The notes below the pieces were generated by a model that was not told the DNA's origin, did not search any database, and was given only the letters and a program-made list of their open reading frames with translations. From positions 1 through 7,326 of the forward strand of contig JAHZKS010000038.1 of the NCBI GenBank assembly GCA_022600235.1: a stretch of 7,326 nucleotides of DNA. The letters are read 5' to 3'. Made by a program: the position numbers and the translations under genes. This DNA is from Alphaproteobacteria bacterium. Its GTDB lineage: Bacteria > Pseudomonadota > Alphaproteobacteria > Rickettsiales > JABSSG01. Positions 1 through 6,759 of this stretch are shown here, in pieces (within the stretch, counting starts at the first letter, position 1; each line of letters begins with the position of its first letter).

Positions 1-2919
1 ATTTTCAATCTCCTGCATCTTGTATCTATCTATTCTCTTTTTATATCCAGCAAAATATAAAACCCTACTTCCTGCATCTCTAAAAGCTTTGCCTATAGAG
101 AATAATACTGCATTTCCAAGCCCTCCTCCTACAAGCATTACATTCTCATTGGATTTAATCTCTGTAGGTTCACCTGTAGGCCCCATAAGAACTACTGGCT
201 CACCTGGTTTTAAAAATCTACACAAATCAGACGAACCACCCATTTCAAGCACTATAGTAGATATAAGCCCATTTCCTTTATCAACCCACGCACCAGTTAG
301 AGCAAGCCCTTCCATAAGTAAAGTTGTTTTCTCCTCTCCAACTTCCTTCTTTATAGAAAACTGGTCATAGTTCTGCAACTTATAAAATTGTCCCGGTTGA
401 AAAGCATTTGCAGCCATAGGCGCCTTAAAAATAATCTCCACTATGTTTGGAGTTAGAATATTTACTTTATGAACATTTGCTAAAATTTTATTATTTAGTT
501 TCTCAAAAAACTCTGCGCTATTAGCTGTTTCTCCTTTAGATAATATTTTCGATATAGATTTATAGTGATTCTTTGCACTGGCCATAGCCTTGACCACATT
601 TCCTTTATATTTTGGATGCAAATCTCCAAATATACTTACAGAAGAATCTCCCTTTGAAAGAAACACACCATCTCCTAAAATCTTAAAATACCTTCCGTCC
701 ATTTCAAAATGCTCAGGATCCTCCTTATTCAGCACAGTATTAGGGTTTGTACCAGTTGCAACTAATAGAGTCCTTGCAGGCAATGTTACCATATTATTCT
801 CAATAGAAAACTTAATGCCACTTATATATTCAGATCTATCTAAAAGAATTTCTTTAGGAATAGCGTGCTCAACAAACTCTATACCTTCCTTAAAAGCATA
901 ATCTACTTCTTCTACATTCAATCTATAGCTTGGAGACTCCTTTATCCCTTTTCTATAAACAACTTTAACACCTCCCAAACTTTGTATGATTTTTACAAAA
1001 TTTGGTTTACGACCCTCTAATCGTGCATTTTCTCTTTCTCTTTTAAATAAGGATGCATGATCAAGAAACTCTTTTGCTATTTCTTTGTCTAATATATTCC
1101 AAGATTTCTCAACATTGTCTTTCCCATAAACTTTTACCAACTCAATATGCCTAGAACTAAATTTTTCTACTTGCCTTACGTAATAACTCATAGACTCTGT
1201 TGCCGTATCTATAGCAGTAAGTCCTCCCCCTATCACAATAATAGGCAATCTTATCTGTAGATTGACCACTGAAGATTTTTTTGCAGCACCAGTAAGCTGA
1301 AGACTCATCAAAAAATCTGAAGCACTTCTGACTCCAATAGACAAAGCATTGGGAACATCTAATACATTAGGTTTACCGGCCCCAATAGCAAGCGCTATAT
1401 GATCAAATCCTAAATCAAAAGCAGAACTATAATCAATATTACTGCCGAAACGCACACCTCCAAACATCCTGAAATTTTTGTTTCTTTCTAAGATCAACCG
1501 GATTATTTTTAAGAAATTCTTATTCCACCTAACAGTAATCCCATATTCAGACACTCCTCCGAACCCATAAGGTATTCTTTCATCTAAATCATCACAAATA
1601 CTATTAATATTTTTTATAGGTGCAAAATCTACTCTATTACCAAACGCGTCTACTCCTGAGATTTCTGGCTCTAGATGTTCTATTTTTAACCCATCAATAC
1701 CAACTACACAGTGCCCCTCTGTCAACAAATAATGAGCAAGAGTAAAACCAGCAGGCCCCAAACCTGCTACAAGCACCTTTGATCCTGTACTTTCCTTAGC
1801 AATATGATCTTTGATTTTCAATGGGTTCCATTGAGTAAGAAGTCTATATATCTCAAAACCCCAAGGAAGATTTAAAACATCCCATAAAGTACCAGTTTCT
1901 ATCTTTGGGATATCAACAGAATCTTGTTTCTGGTATATACAAGACTTCATACATTCATTACAAATACGATGCCCAGTTGCAGCAATCATCGGATTATCTA
2001 TAATTGCAGCAGCTAAAGAGCCTATATGGTGATTTTGAGATTTTAGCAAATTCATCTCAGAGATTTTTTCTTCTAGTGGACACCCTTGAAGATCTTCACC
2101 AAATATATTCTTTTTTATAGAAATCTCCCCAGTATCTATATTTTTCTCATTTAACCCTTTAGAACATGAATCTTTCTCCATTTTATGGCAATGTATACAA
2201 TAATGAGATTCATCAAGAACTTCTTTTAAACCATACTTTTTACTTGTAAGAGAAAATCCGTCCCTATGATCTAAATCTTTTTCATTAGACCTTAAAATAT
2301 TAACACCATTTACGCTTTCTTCATCTAAACCTAAGTCTTTTACTCCTTCATATTTTTCCGGAACCTTAAATAGCAACCAATCTTTATGATATCCCTTTCC
2401 TTCATATGAAAGAGATGCCCATGCAGAATATTTAGATAAGACATCTAATTCATCTTTGTGATCTTCTTTATTATCAAGTAATTTAATTACAACATTAGAA
2501 AAGTTAAGCTCATTAAATTCTGATCCTAGAATTTCTTGCACTTTATAACGGCATTTTTCTACATCAAAATCCTTCCAATCTTCAGATTTATAATCTCTAA
2601 GCGATTGCCTCTGTACGAATAATCTTTTGCATTTATATATATTCTCTAATTCTTTCTCATGTGACTTCAGCTTGTTTAACTCCTCTTGAATACAAAACAT
2701 CTCAGACAAAAACTCATCCAGATAAGGTGCATGATCTATGATAAAAGTGGAGTAAGCCTTTTTAGAAATTTTATGATTTCTAGCTTCTTGTAGATTAGAA
2801 TGTAATTCAGAATTCTTATTTAGAAGAAAATGATTATAGGCATCATCTATTTTTTTTAGACCTTCATGATAATATAGATCTTTAAATGTTATGCCAAATG
2901 ACAATCTCAAATCATTCAT
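1..2919 (-). CDS. Large multidomain FAD/Fe-S/NAD(P) oxidoreductase (GltD-like plus ferredoxin-reductase-like), 3' end outside window
   Basis: I checked this frame codon by codon: it is open from ATG 2919 to the left edge, giving 973 visible residues and no stop. Residues 1-230 are charged and mostly helical-looking, with no fold I can name. Residues 241-327 carry spaced cysteines (C241, C244, C252, C280, then C320, C323, C327) like the Fe-S region of glutamate synthase small subunits. A dinucleotide-binding motif GLGPAG at 386-391 should bind FAD, and a second glycine motif GGG at 564-566 (IVIGGGLTAID) should bind NAD(P)H. Residues from about 815 resemble the FAD/NAD module of ferredoxin reductases and PyrK: QPGQF at 841-845 and GGGLGNA at 931-937. 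The gene follows hslU by 18 bases without a clear Shine-Dalgarno sequence, so it is probably co-transcribed. I recall proteins of this architecture, over 1000 residues long, in alphaproteobacteria, annotated only as FAD-dependent or pyridine nucleotide-disulfide oxidoreductase. The substrate is unknown. Confidence 0.9.
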   Translation of the reverse strand, partial: MNDLRLSFGITFKDLYYHEGLKKIDDAYNHFLLNKNSELHSNLQEARNHKISKKAYSTFIIDHAPYLDEFLSEMFCIQEELNKLKSHEKELENIYKCKRLFVQRQSLRDYKSEDWKDFDVEKCRYKVQEILGSEFNELNFSNVVIKLLDNKEDHKDELDVLSKYSAWASLSYEGKGYHKDWLLFKVPEKYEGVKDLGLDEESVNGVNILRSNEKDLDHRDGFSLTSKKYGLKEVLDESHYCIHCHKMEKDSCSKGLNEKNIDTGEISIKKNIFGEDLQGCPLEEKISEMNLLKSQNHHIGSLAAAIIDNPMIAATGHRICNECMKSCIYQKQDSVDIPKIETGTLWDVLNLPWGFEIYRLLTQWNPLKIKDHIAKESTGSKVLVAGLGPAGFTLAHYLLTEGHCVVGIDGLKIEHLEPEISGVDAFGNRVDFAPIKNINSICDDLDERIPYGFGGVSEYGITVRWNKNFLKIIRLILERNKNFRMFGGVRFGSNIDYSSAFDLGFDHIALAIGAGKPNVLDVPNALSIGVRSASDFLMSLQLTGAAKKSSVVNLQIRLPIIVIGGGLTAIDTATESMSYYVRQVEKFSSRHIELVKVYGKDNVEKSWNILDKEIAKEFLDHASLFKRERENARLEGRKPNFVKIIQSLGGVKVVYRKGIKESPSYRLNVEEVDYAFKEGIEFVEHAIPKEILLDRSEYISGIKFSIENNMVTLPARTLLVATGTNPNTVLNKEDPEHFEMDGRYFKILGDGVFLSKGDSSVSIFGDLHPKYKGNVVKAMASAKNHYKSISKILSKGETANSAEFFEKLNNKILANVHKVNILTPNIVEIIFKAPMAANAFQPGQFYKLQNYDQFSIKKEVGEEKTTLLMEGLALTGAWVDKGNGLISTIVLEMGGSSDLCRFLKPGEPVVLMGPTGEPTEIKSNENVMLVGGGLGNAVLFSIGKAFRDAGSRVLYFAGYKKRIDRYKMQEIEN

Positions 2920-2937
2920 AATGTAATGTATTTGAAA

Positions 2938-4296
2938 TTAAAGAATAAAGTTAGAAAGGTCTTTTTTCTCTGCAATATTGCCAAGCTTATCCTTAACAAA
3001 CTTAGCATCTATCAAAACTTTTTTTCCTTTATACTCAGTAGCTCTAAAACTGATTTCTTCAAGCAACTTCTCCATTATTGTATGCAATCTTCGTGCACCA
3101 ATATTCTCAACATTCTTATTCACCAATGTTGCAATAGAAGCCAGCTGTTCTATACCATCTTTTTTAAATTCAAGTTCAATCTCTTCTGTCTCCATCAAAG
3201 CTTTATATTGTTTAACAAGACTTGCATCTGGTTCTTCTAAAATTTTTATCATGTCTTCTTTTGTAAGATCATGCAATTCTACCCTAATAGGCAGTCTACC
3301 TTGAAGCTCAGGAAGTAAATCTGAAGGTTTAGAAGTATAAAAAGCACCAGAGCTAATAAACAAAATATGATCAGTTTTTATATGTCCATATTTAGTAGAA
3401 ACTGTTGTACCTTCAATAAGTGGTAATAAATCACGTTGTACACCTTCCCTGCTAATATCTCCACCTTTTGAATTTCCACTACCAGATGTGATCTTATCTA
3501 TTTCATCAATAAAAACTATACCATCATTTTCCGTTAGATCTATTGACTCTTCAATGATTTTATCTTCATCTAAAAGCTTATTAGATTCCTCTTCTATAAG
3601 AATTTTGTAAGAATCCCTAACCTTCATCTTTTTCTTAACAACCTTTTTATCCGACCCAAGTGCTTTGCCTATCATGTCCCCGATGTTAATTACTCCCATT
3701 TGGCTTCCAGGCATACCAGGCATGTCAAAAGTGGGCACAGAAGATTTCGGACTTTCTTGAACATTAATTTCAATCTCCTTATCATCCATTTCACCCTTAC
3801 GTAACATTTCTCTAAACTTATTACGAGTAGCATCTGATGAATTTTCTCCAACTAAAGCATCGAGCACTCTTTCTTCCGCAGCTTTTCTCGCTTTCTTATG
3901 TTGAGATTTACGACTCCTAGTTTTTACTATGTTTATAGAAATTTCTACCAAATCTCTAATTATAGATTCAACATCTCTACCAACATAACCTACTTCCGTA
4001 AATTTAGTAGCTTCAATCTTAATAAACGGTGCACTTGCAATTTTTGATAATCTACGTGCGATCTCGGTTTTACCAACCCCTGTAGGTCCTATCATCAAGA
4101 TATTTTTTGGCATAATTTCATCTTGCAATTCTACAGGAACAGCCTTTCTTCTATACCTATTACGCAGAGAAATTGCCGCAGCTGCTTTTGCTTCATTCTG
4201 TCCAACTATATACCTATCTAGCTCAGCTACTATCTCCTGAGGTGTAAGAGAGTTCTTTAGCTCTATTAGAGCCCTATTTTTATCTTTTTCTGTCAT
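2938..4296 (-). CDS. hslU: ATP-dependent protease ATPase subunit HslU (ClpY)
   Basis: HslU is the hexameric AAA+ unfoldase of the cytoplasmic HslVU protease; it unfolds substrates and threads them into HslV. The 452 residues show every expected part. Walker A GPTGVGKT is at 70-77, and the pore loop GYVGRD at 103-108. The intermediate I-domain spans about 110-243, including a Met/Pro/Gly-rich stretch at 190-201. Walker B IVFIDE is at 260-265, the arginine finger in LQGRLP at R334, and sensor-2 GARR at 400-403. The C-terminal tail DLSNFIL (446-452) corresponds to the segment that inserts between HslV subunits and activates it. The start lies two bases after the hslV stop, which suggests translational coupling; there is no strong Shine-Dalgarno sequence. 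The N-terminus is about 14 residues longer than the E. coli protein before the conserved LTPQEIV, but no other ATG is available nearer to that motif. Confidence 0.97.
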   Translation of the reverse strand: MTEKDKNRALIELKNSLTPQEIVAELDRYIVGQNEAKAAAAISLRNRYRRKAVPVELQDEIMPKNILMIGPTGVGKTEIARRLSKIASAPFIKIEATKFTEVGYVGRDVESIIRDLVEISINIVKTRSRKSQHKKARKAAEERVLDALVGENSSDATRNKFREMLRKGEMDDKEIEINVQESPKSSVPTFDMPGMPGSQMGVINIGDMIGKALGSDKKVVKKKMKVRDSYKILIEEESNKLLDEDKIIEESIDLTENDGIVFIDEIDKITSGSGNSKGGDISREGVQRDLLPLIEGTTVSTKYGHIKTDHILFISSGAFYTSKPSDLLPELQGRLPIRVELHDLTKEDMIKILEEPDASLVKQYKALMETEEIELEFKKDGIEQLASIATLVNKNVENIGARRLHTIMEKLLEEISFRATEYKGKKVLIDAKFVKDKLGNIAEKKDLSNFIL

Positions 4297-4298
4297 TC

Positions 4299-4829
4299 TT
4301 ATAAAGTTTCTACAGTTATATTATGATTTGAGTATATACATATATTTGCAGCAACACCCATAGCTTTTTTTACGATATCTTTAGCATCACACCCATCTAC
4401 ATCCATAAGGGCACAAGCAGCAGCTTTTGCGTAAGATCCACCAGATCCTATAGCTGCGATGCCATCTTCTGGTTCTAAAACATCTCCATTACCTGTTAAG
4501 ATAAAAGATGAGTCTTTATCTACCACAATCATCATTGCTTCCAACTTTCGCAAATATTTATCTGTTCTCCAATCTTTTGCTAGCTCAACACAAGCACGAG
4601 TTAACTGATAATTATATTTCTCTATTTTCCCTTCAAGCATCTCATATAATGTTAACGCATCTGCAGTAGAACCTGCAAAACCCGCTAATATTTTTCCATC
4701 AGCCATTGTTCTAAGCTTTTTTGCTGTAGACTTGAAGATGGTATTACCCAGAGAAACCTGACCATCTGCTGCTATTGCAACATTTTTGCCCTTACGTACT
4801 GATAGTATTGTTGTACCATGTAGAGTCAT
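4299..4829 (-). CDS. hslV: ATP-dependent protease peptidase subunit HslV (ClpQ)
   Basis: HslV is the proteasome-beta-like peptidase that forms a double hexameric ring capped by HslU. The mature enzyme begins with a catalytic threonine. Here the sequence MTLHGTTILSVRK implies removal of a five-residue propeptide and T6 as nucleophile. D22 and K38 sit at the spacing of D17 and K33 of the mature E. coli enzyme, and the conserved blocks DGQVSLGNT, GFAGSTADA, ELAKDWRTD, LTGNGDV and AIGSGGSYA are all present. Two ATGs compete: 4835 (178 residues) and 4829 (176 residues). I chose 4829 because AAGGA at 4839-4835 overlaps the first ATG but lies an ideal distance before the second. The gene is first in the hslV-hslU-oxidoreductase run and is transcribed away from the acetyltransferase. 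The full-length match leaves little doubt about identity; only the start is uncertain. Confidence 0.97.
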   Translation of the reverse strand: MTLHGTTILSVRKGKNVAIAADGQVSLGNTIFKSTAKKLRTMADGKILAGFAGSTADALTLYEMLEGKIEKYNYQLTRACVELAKDWRTDKYLRKLEAMMIVVDKDSSFILTGNGDVLEPEDGIAAIGSGGSYAKAAACALMDVDGCDAKDIVKKAMGVAANICIYSNHNITVETL

Positions 4830-4835
4830 AATCAT

Positions 4836-4839
4836 CCTT
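4836..4839 (-). promoter_or_regulatory. Ribosome binding site of hslV that decides the start
   Basis: On the minus strand AAGG (extending to AAGGA) is followed after six bases by the ATG at 4829. It directly abuts the other ATG at 4835, leaving no spacing for that one. This favours the 176-residue form of HslV. Confidence 0.55.
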
Positions 4840-4862
4840 GTTGATTTAAATCAAAAACTGAT

Positions 4863-4897
4863 CTAATAATAATGTCATATTACGCAATTTTTGCAAG
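4863..4897 (-). promoter_or_regulatory. Possible hslV promoter, perhaps heat-shock (RpoH) type
   Basis: Reading the minus strand, CTTGCAA (4897-4891) resembles the heat-shock sigma factor -35 element CTTGAAA. After the CTTG core and 19 bases comes CATTATTATT (4874-4865) as a weak -10 region. The same stretch can be read as a poor housekeeping promoter, TTGCAA then 17 bases then ATTATT. The -35 part overlaps an 11-base dyad GCAA-TTT-TTGC at 4884-4894. hslVU is heat-induced in E. coli, so an RpoH promoter is expected, but the -10 match is poor and the base composition makes chance matches common. Confidence 0.25.
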
Positions 4898-4946
4898 ATT
4901 TTTATTGATATACATAAGACACATCAAATAATAAAAACGCTCATCA

Positions 4947-5492
4947 ATGCACACTTTAGAATCAGATGTTAAAATCTCTATAGAGCTCTTGGAAGATCTA
5001 AATACATTAGATTTGATGGATCTTTGTGATGCTACTGAAGCAACTATGAAAGAATCTAAGAATTTTAATATAGGGTCTAGAAAATGGAATAATGCGATAA
5101 GAGAAACTTTTGAATCTTACTTCAAAGGAATTATGCTTATCCCAGAAAGAAAAATTATAGTAGGACGAATAGATTCCACGATATCATCTTCTTTGCAAAT
5201 ACTAGAGCCACATCCTTCAAACGAAACATCAAACTTTATCATTTCAATTGAGAACGTATTTGTAGCACCATGGGCTAGAAAGATAGGTATGGCAAAAAGA
5301 ATGATGCTGTTCGCAGAAAAATACGCAAAAGAAGGTGGATATAAAGCAATAAAATCTAGCATTCCTTCGACAAAGAAATCTGCTATGCGATTATATCAAG
5401 CTTGTGGATATAGAGAATGGGGAATTATGGAACAATATGAATTAGTAGATAACAATATAGTCAGCGGACATTTTTACTCTAAATCAATCTAA
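4947..5492 (+). CDS. GNAT-family N-acetyltransferase
   Basis: This 181-residue protein has its GNAT core in the second half. The acetyl-CoA-binding motif A is IENVFVAPWARKIGMAKRM (about 101-119), with the R/Q-x-x-G-x-G/A signature represented by RKIGMA at 111-116. It is followed by a helix and by the motif B-like SAMRLYQACGYREWG, in which an aromatic residue in the LYxxxGY pattern closes the cofactor site. The first 95 residues are less typical: a leucine- and aspartate-rich helix (12-36), then a strand-like IIVGRIDS near 70-77. The family transfers an acetyl group from acetyl-CoA to an amine of a small molecule or protein; the substrate cannot be inferred. ATG 4947 is the first start after an in-frame TAA at 4932, and no Shine-Dalgarno sequence is evident. 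The gene is divergent from hslV and leads into the HIT gene 12 bases later. I recall acetyltransferase genes next to hslVU in other alphaproteobacteria, which may make this linkage old. Confidence 0.88.
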   Translation: MHTLESDVKISIELLEDLNTLDLMDLCDATEATMKESKNFNIGSRKWNNAIRETFESYFKGIMLIPERKIIVGRIDSTISSSLQILEPHPSNETSNFIISIENVFVAPWARKIGMAKRMMLFAEKYAKEGGYKAIKSSIPSTKKSAMRLYQACGYREWGIMEQYELVDNNIVSGHFYSKSI

Positions 5493-5493
5493 T

Positions 5494-5499
5494 AAAGGA
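5494..5499 (+). promoter_or_regulatory. Strong ribosome binding site of the HIT gene
   Basis: AAAGGA lies five bases before the ATG at 5505 and within two bases of the stop of the acetyltransferase gene. It is one of the two clearest Shine-Dalgarno sequences in the window and supports translation of the HIT protein from a shared message. Confidence 0.6.
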
Positions 5500-5504
5500 C
5501 CAAT

Positions 5505-5858
5505 ATGAGAATTTATGACACAAACAATGTATTTGCTAAAATTTTAAGAGAAGAATTGCCTTGTAATAAAATATATGAAGATGATCACGTTTTATGCTTT
5601 GAAGATGCATCAAAATCAGCTAAAACTCACTGGCTTGTTATACCAAAAACACATCATACTTGTTTTCATGAATTTATATCAAACTCTAAAGATGAAGTTA
5701 TATCTGCATTCTTTAAAGCTATAAAAAAAATCACAGAGGATAACGGGTTAGATAAATTTGGATATAAACTTGTAACAAATAATGGAGAGAATGTTGGACA
5801 ATCTGTTTTTCATTTTCATATGCATATTTTATCAGGAGAGAAAATGAATCACTTATAA
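5505..5858 (+). CDS. HIT (histidine triad) family protein, HINT-like nucleotide hydrolase
   Basis: This 117-residue protein has the size of bacterial HINT proteins and the family layout. An N-terminal IFAKILREE-like segment appears as VFAKILREELPCNKIYEDD (9-27). It is followed by the strand LCFEDASKSAKTHWLVIPK (30-48) with the expected H50-H51 after it, then the signature NNGENVGQSVFHFHMHIL. The triad histidines are H103, H105 and H107, with H105 the expected nucleophile. HINT enzymes are cytoplasmic and hydrolyse purine nucleoside phosphoramidates and acyl-adenylates; the natural substrate in bacteria is usually unclear, so I give no symbol. The chain ends ten residues after the triad, as in short HINT proteins. 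The gene is 12 bases behind the acetyltransferase and probably in the same operon. It converges on the tRNA-Thr gene, only seven bases from the CCA end, with no terminator between them. Confidence 0.93.
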   Translation: MRIYDTNNVFAKILREELPCNKIYEDDHVLCFEDASKSAKTHWLVIPKTHHTCFHEFISNSKDEVISAFFKAIKKITEDNGLDKFGYKLVTNNGENVGQSVFHFHMHILSGEKMNHL

Positions 5859-5865
5859 ATTAAGA

Positions 5866-5940
<75 letters not shown>

Positions 5941-5961
5941 ATTAATGATGCAGTTGAAATA

Positions 5962-5988
5962 TCTATAATTTTTGAATAAAAAAGTCAA
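5962..5988 (-). promoter_or_regulatory. Possible promoter of tRNA-Thr
   Basis: On the minus strand TTGACT (5988-5983, five of six matches to TTGACA) is followed after 15 bases by TATAGA (5967-5962, four of six matches to TATAAT). Transcription would begin near 5955, about 15 bases before the mature tRNA 5' end. The spacer is short, and a 17-base spacer to TAGATA is the alternative. It occupies the same DNA as the rightward promoter at 5972-5998. Confidence 0.4.
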
Positions 5989-5998
5989 TTCATATAAT
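5972..5998 (+). promoter_or_regulatory. Possible rightward promoter of the 40-codon mini-gene
   Basis: TATAAT (5993-5998) is a perfect -10 box. Upstream, TTGAAT (5972-5977) gives four of six matches to the -35 consensus with a 15-base spacer. A start seven bases after the -10 box would fall at about 6005, which is the A of the mini-gene's ATG, so the message could be leaderless. Matches to TATAAT are easily found by chance in DNA this rich in A and T. Confidence 0.4.
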
Positions 5999-6004
5999 AT
6001 ATTT

Positions 6005-6127
6005 ATGACGAATAAAAAGAAAGAGAACAATAATAAAACTACAAATAAGAAAAAGGCTTTGGCTGATGCATTGCGAATTAATCTCCTTAGAAGAAAAAAT
6101 AAATCACAAGATAGAAACAAATCCTAG
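6005..6127 (+). CDS. Small basic 40-residue protein of unknown function
   Basis: The frame runs from ATG 6005 to TAG 6125-6127 in what would otherwise be a gap of about 250 bases between the tRNA and dcd. The first 17 residues are almost all Lys, Asn and Thr, and look disordered. They are followed by KALADALRINLLRRKNKSQ, an amphipathic, strongly basic helix-like segment. From memory, short alphaproteobacterial proteins of 50-60 residues end with a similar ALRxNLxRRKxQ pattern; I cannot verify a relationship here. Support comes from that motif and from the perfect TATAAT box just upstream. Against it are the short length, the absence of any Shine-Dalgarno sequence and an A-rich composition that makes Lys/Asn codons cheap. 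I assign no function; a nucleic-acid- or ribosome-binding role would fit the charge but is speculation. Confidence 0.6.
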   Translation: MTNKKKENNNKTTNKKKALADALRINLLRRKNKSQDRNKS

Positions 6128-6140
6128 CCAAGTTTTCCAT

Positions 6141-6170
6141 TTGATAGTAAATTGTATGCAAATTAATAAT
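6141..6170 (+). promoter_or_regulatory. Possible dcd promoter
   Basis: TTGATA (6141-6146, five of six matches to TTGACA) is followed after 18 bases by AATAAT (6165-6170, five of six matches to TATAAT). Transcription would start near 6177, leaving a leader of only about nine bases before the dcd ATG. dcd and the DsbA-like gene behind it could be expressed from here. Confidence 0.3.
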
Positions 6171-6185
6171 AAATATTGAAGAAAC

Positions 6186-6752
6186 ATGCTTTTATCAGAC
6201 AAAACCATTATAGAATTAGTAAAATCCCATAATATGATTGAACCTTTTATCAAGGATCAAAACAGATATAACTCAAAGAAAGAGAAAATAATATCCTACG
6301 GGCTTTCTTCATACGGATACGATGCAAGAGTCTCCGATGAATTTAAAGTTTTCACCAATATAAATTCTGATGTTGTAGATCCAAAAAATTTTGCTGCTAC
6401 CGGGTTAGTAGATAAGAAAGGTAGTGTTTGTACAATTCCTCCAAACAGCTTTGTACTAGCTAGAACTATAGAGTATTTTCGTATACCAAAAGATGTTATG
6501 GTAATTTGTGTTGGTAAATCAACATATGCACGTTGTGGAATAATAGTAAATGTGACTCCACTAGAACCAGAGTGGGAGGGACATGTAACTCTAGAATTTT
6601 CAAACACAACACCTCTACCAGCAAAAATATATTCTAATGAAGGAGCATGCCAATTTATATTCTTACGTGGTGATAAAGAATGTTTGAAGTCTTATAAAGA
6701 CAAATCTGGAAAATATATGAAACAAATTGGAGTAACTTTACCTGCGATGTAA
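6186..6752 (+). CDS. dcd: dCTP deaminase
   Basis: Dcd is a cytoplasmic enzyme that deaminates dCTP to dUTP, which dUTPase turns into dUMP for thymidylate synthesis. The 188 residues match the alphaproteobacterial form almost end to end. ISYGLSSYGYDARVSDEFK spans 36-54, and VDPKNF follows at 64-69. IPPNSFVLARTIEYFRIP is at 84-101. The active-site block GKSTYARCGIIVN (110-122) holds S112 and R116, the counterparts of S111 and R115 in E. coli. EPEWEGHVTLEFSNTTPLP holds the probable catalytic E137. The end, QIGVTLPAM, is also typical. Compared with relatives I remember, there are a few extra residues around 27-34 (RYNSKKEK). ATG 6186 puts the usual MIEPF motif at 17-21 and is preceded only by a weak GAAG. 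The DsbA-like gene starts seven bases after the stop. Confidence 0.96.
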   Translation: MLLSDKTIIELVKSHNMIEPFIKDQNRYNSKKEKIISYGLSSYGYDARVSDEFKVFTNINSDVVDPKNFAATGLVDKKGSVCTIPPNSFVLARTIEYFRIPKDVMVICVGKSTYARCGIIVNVTPLEPEWEGHVTLEFSNTTPLPAKIYSNEGACQFIFLRGDKECLKSYKDKSGKYMKQIGVTLPAM

Positions 6753-6759
6753 TCCGTAT

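Noticed and set aside
20..901. Two rightward open frames (20-370 and 590-901) in the left part
   Set aside because: Both lie antisense to the oxidoreductase, whose frame is fully open and carries recognisable FAD/NAD motifs here. The rightward peptides have no motif, and their Pro/Ser/Phe-rich make-up is what an antisense frame gives.
2926..3304. Two rightward open frames overlapping the 3' part of hslU
   Set aside because: They are antisense to the C-terminal domain of HslU and have no motif or ribosome binding site.
5117..5362. Leftward 81-codon frame inside the acetyltransferase gene
   Set aside because: It is antisense to the GNAT coding region, which carries the acetyl-CoA motif there. 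The peptide is not recognisable.
6296..6607. Leftward 103-codon frame inside dcd
   Set aside because: It is antisense to the most conserved part of dCTP deaminase.
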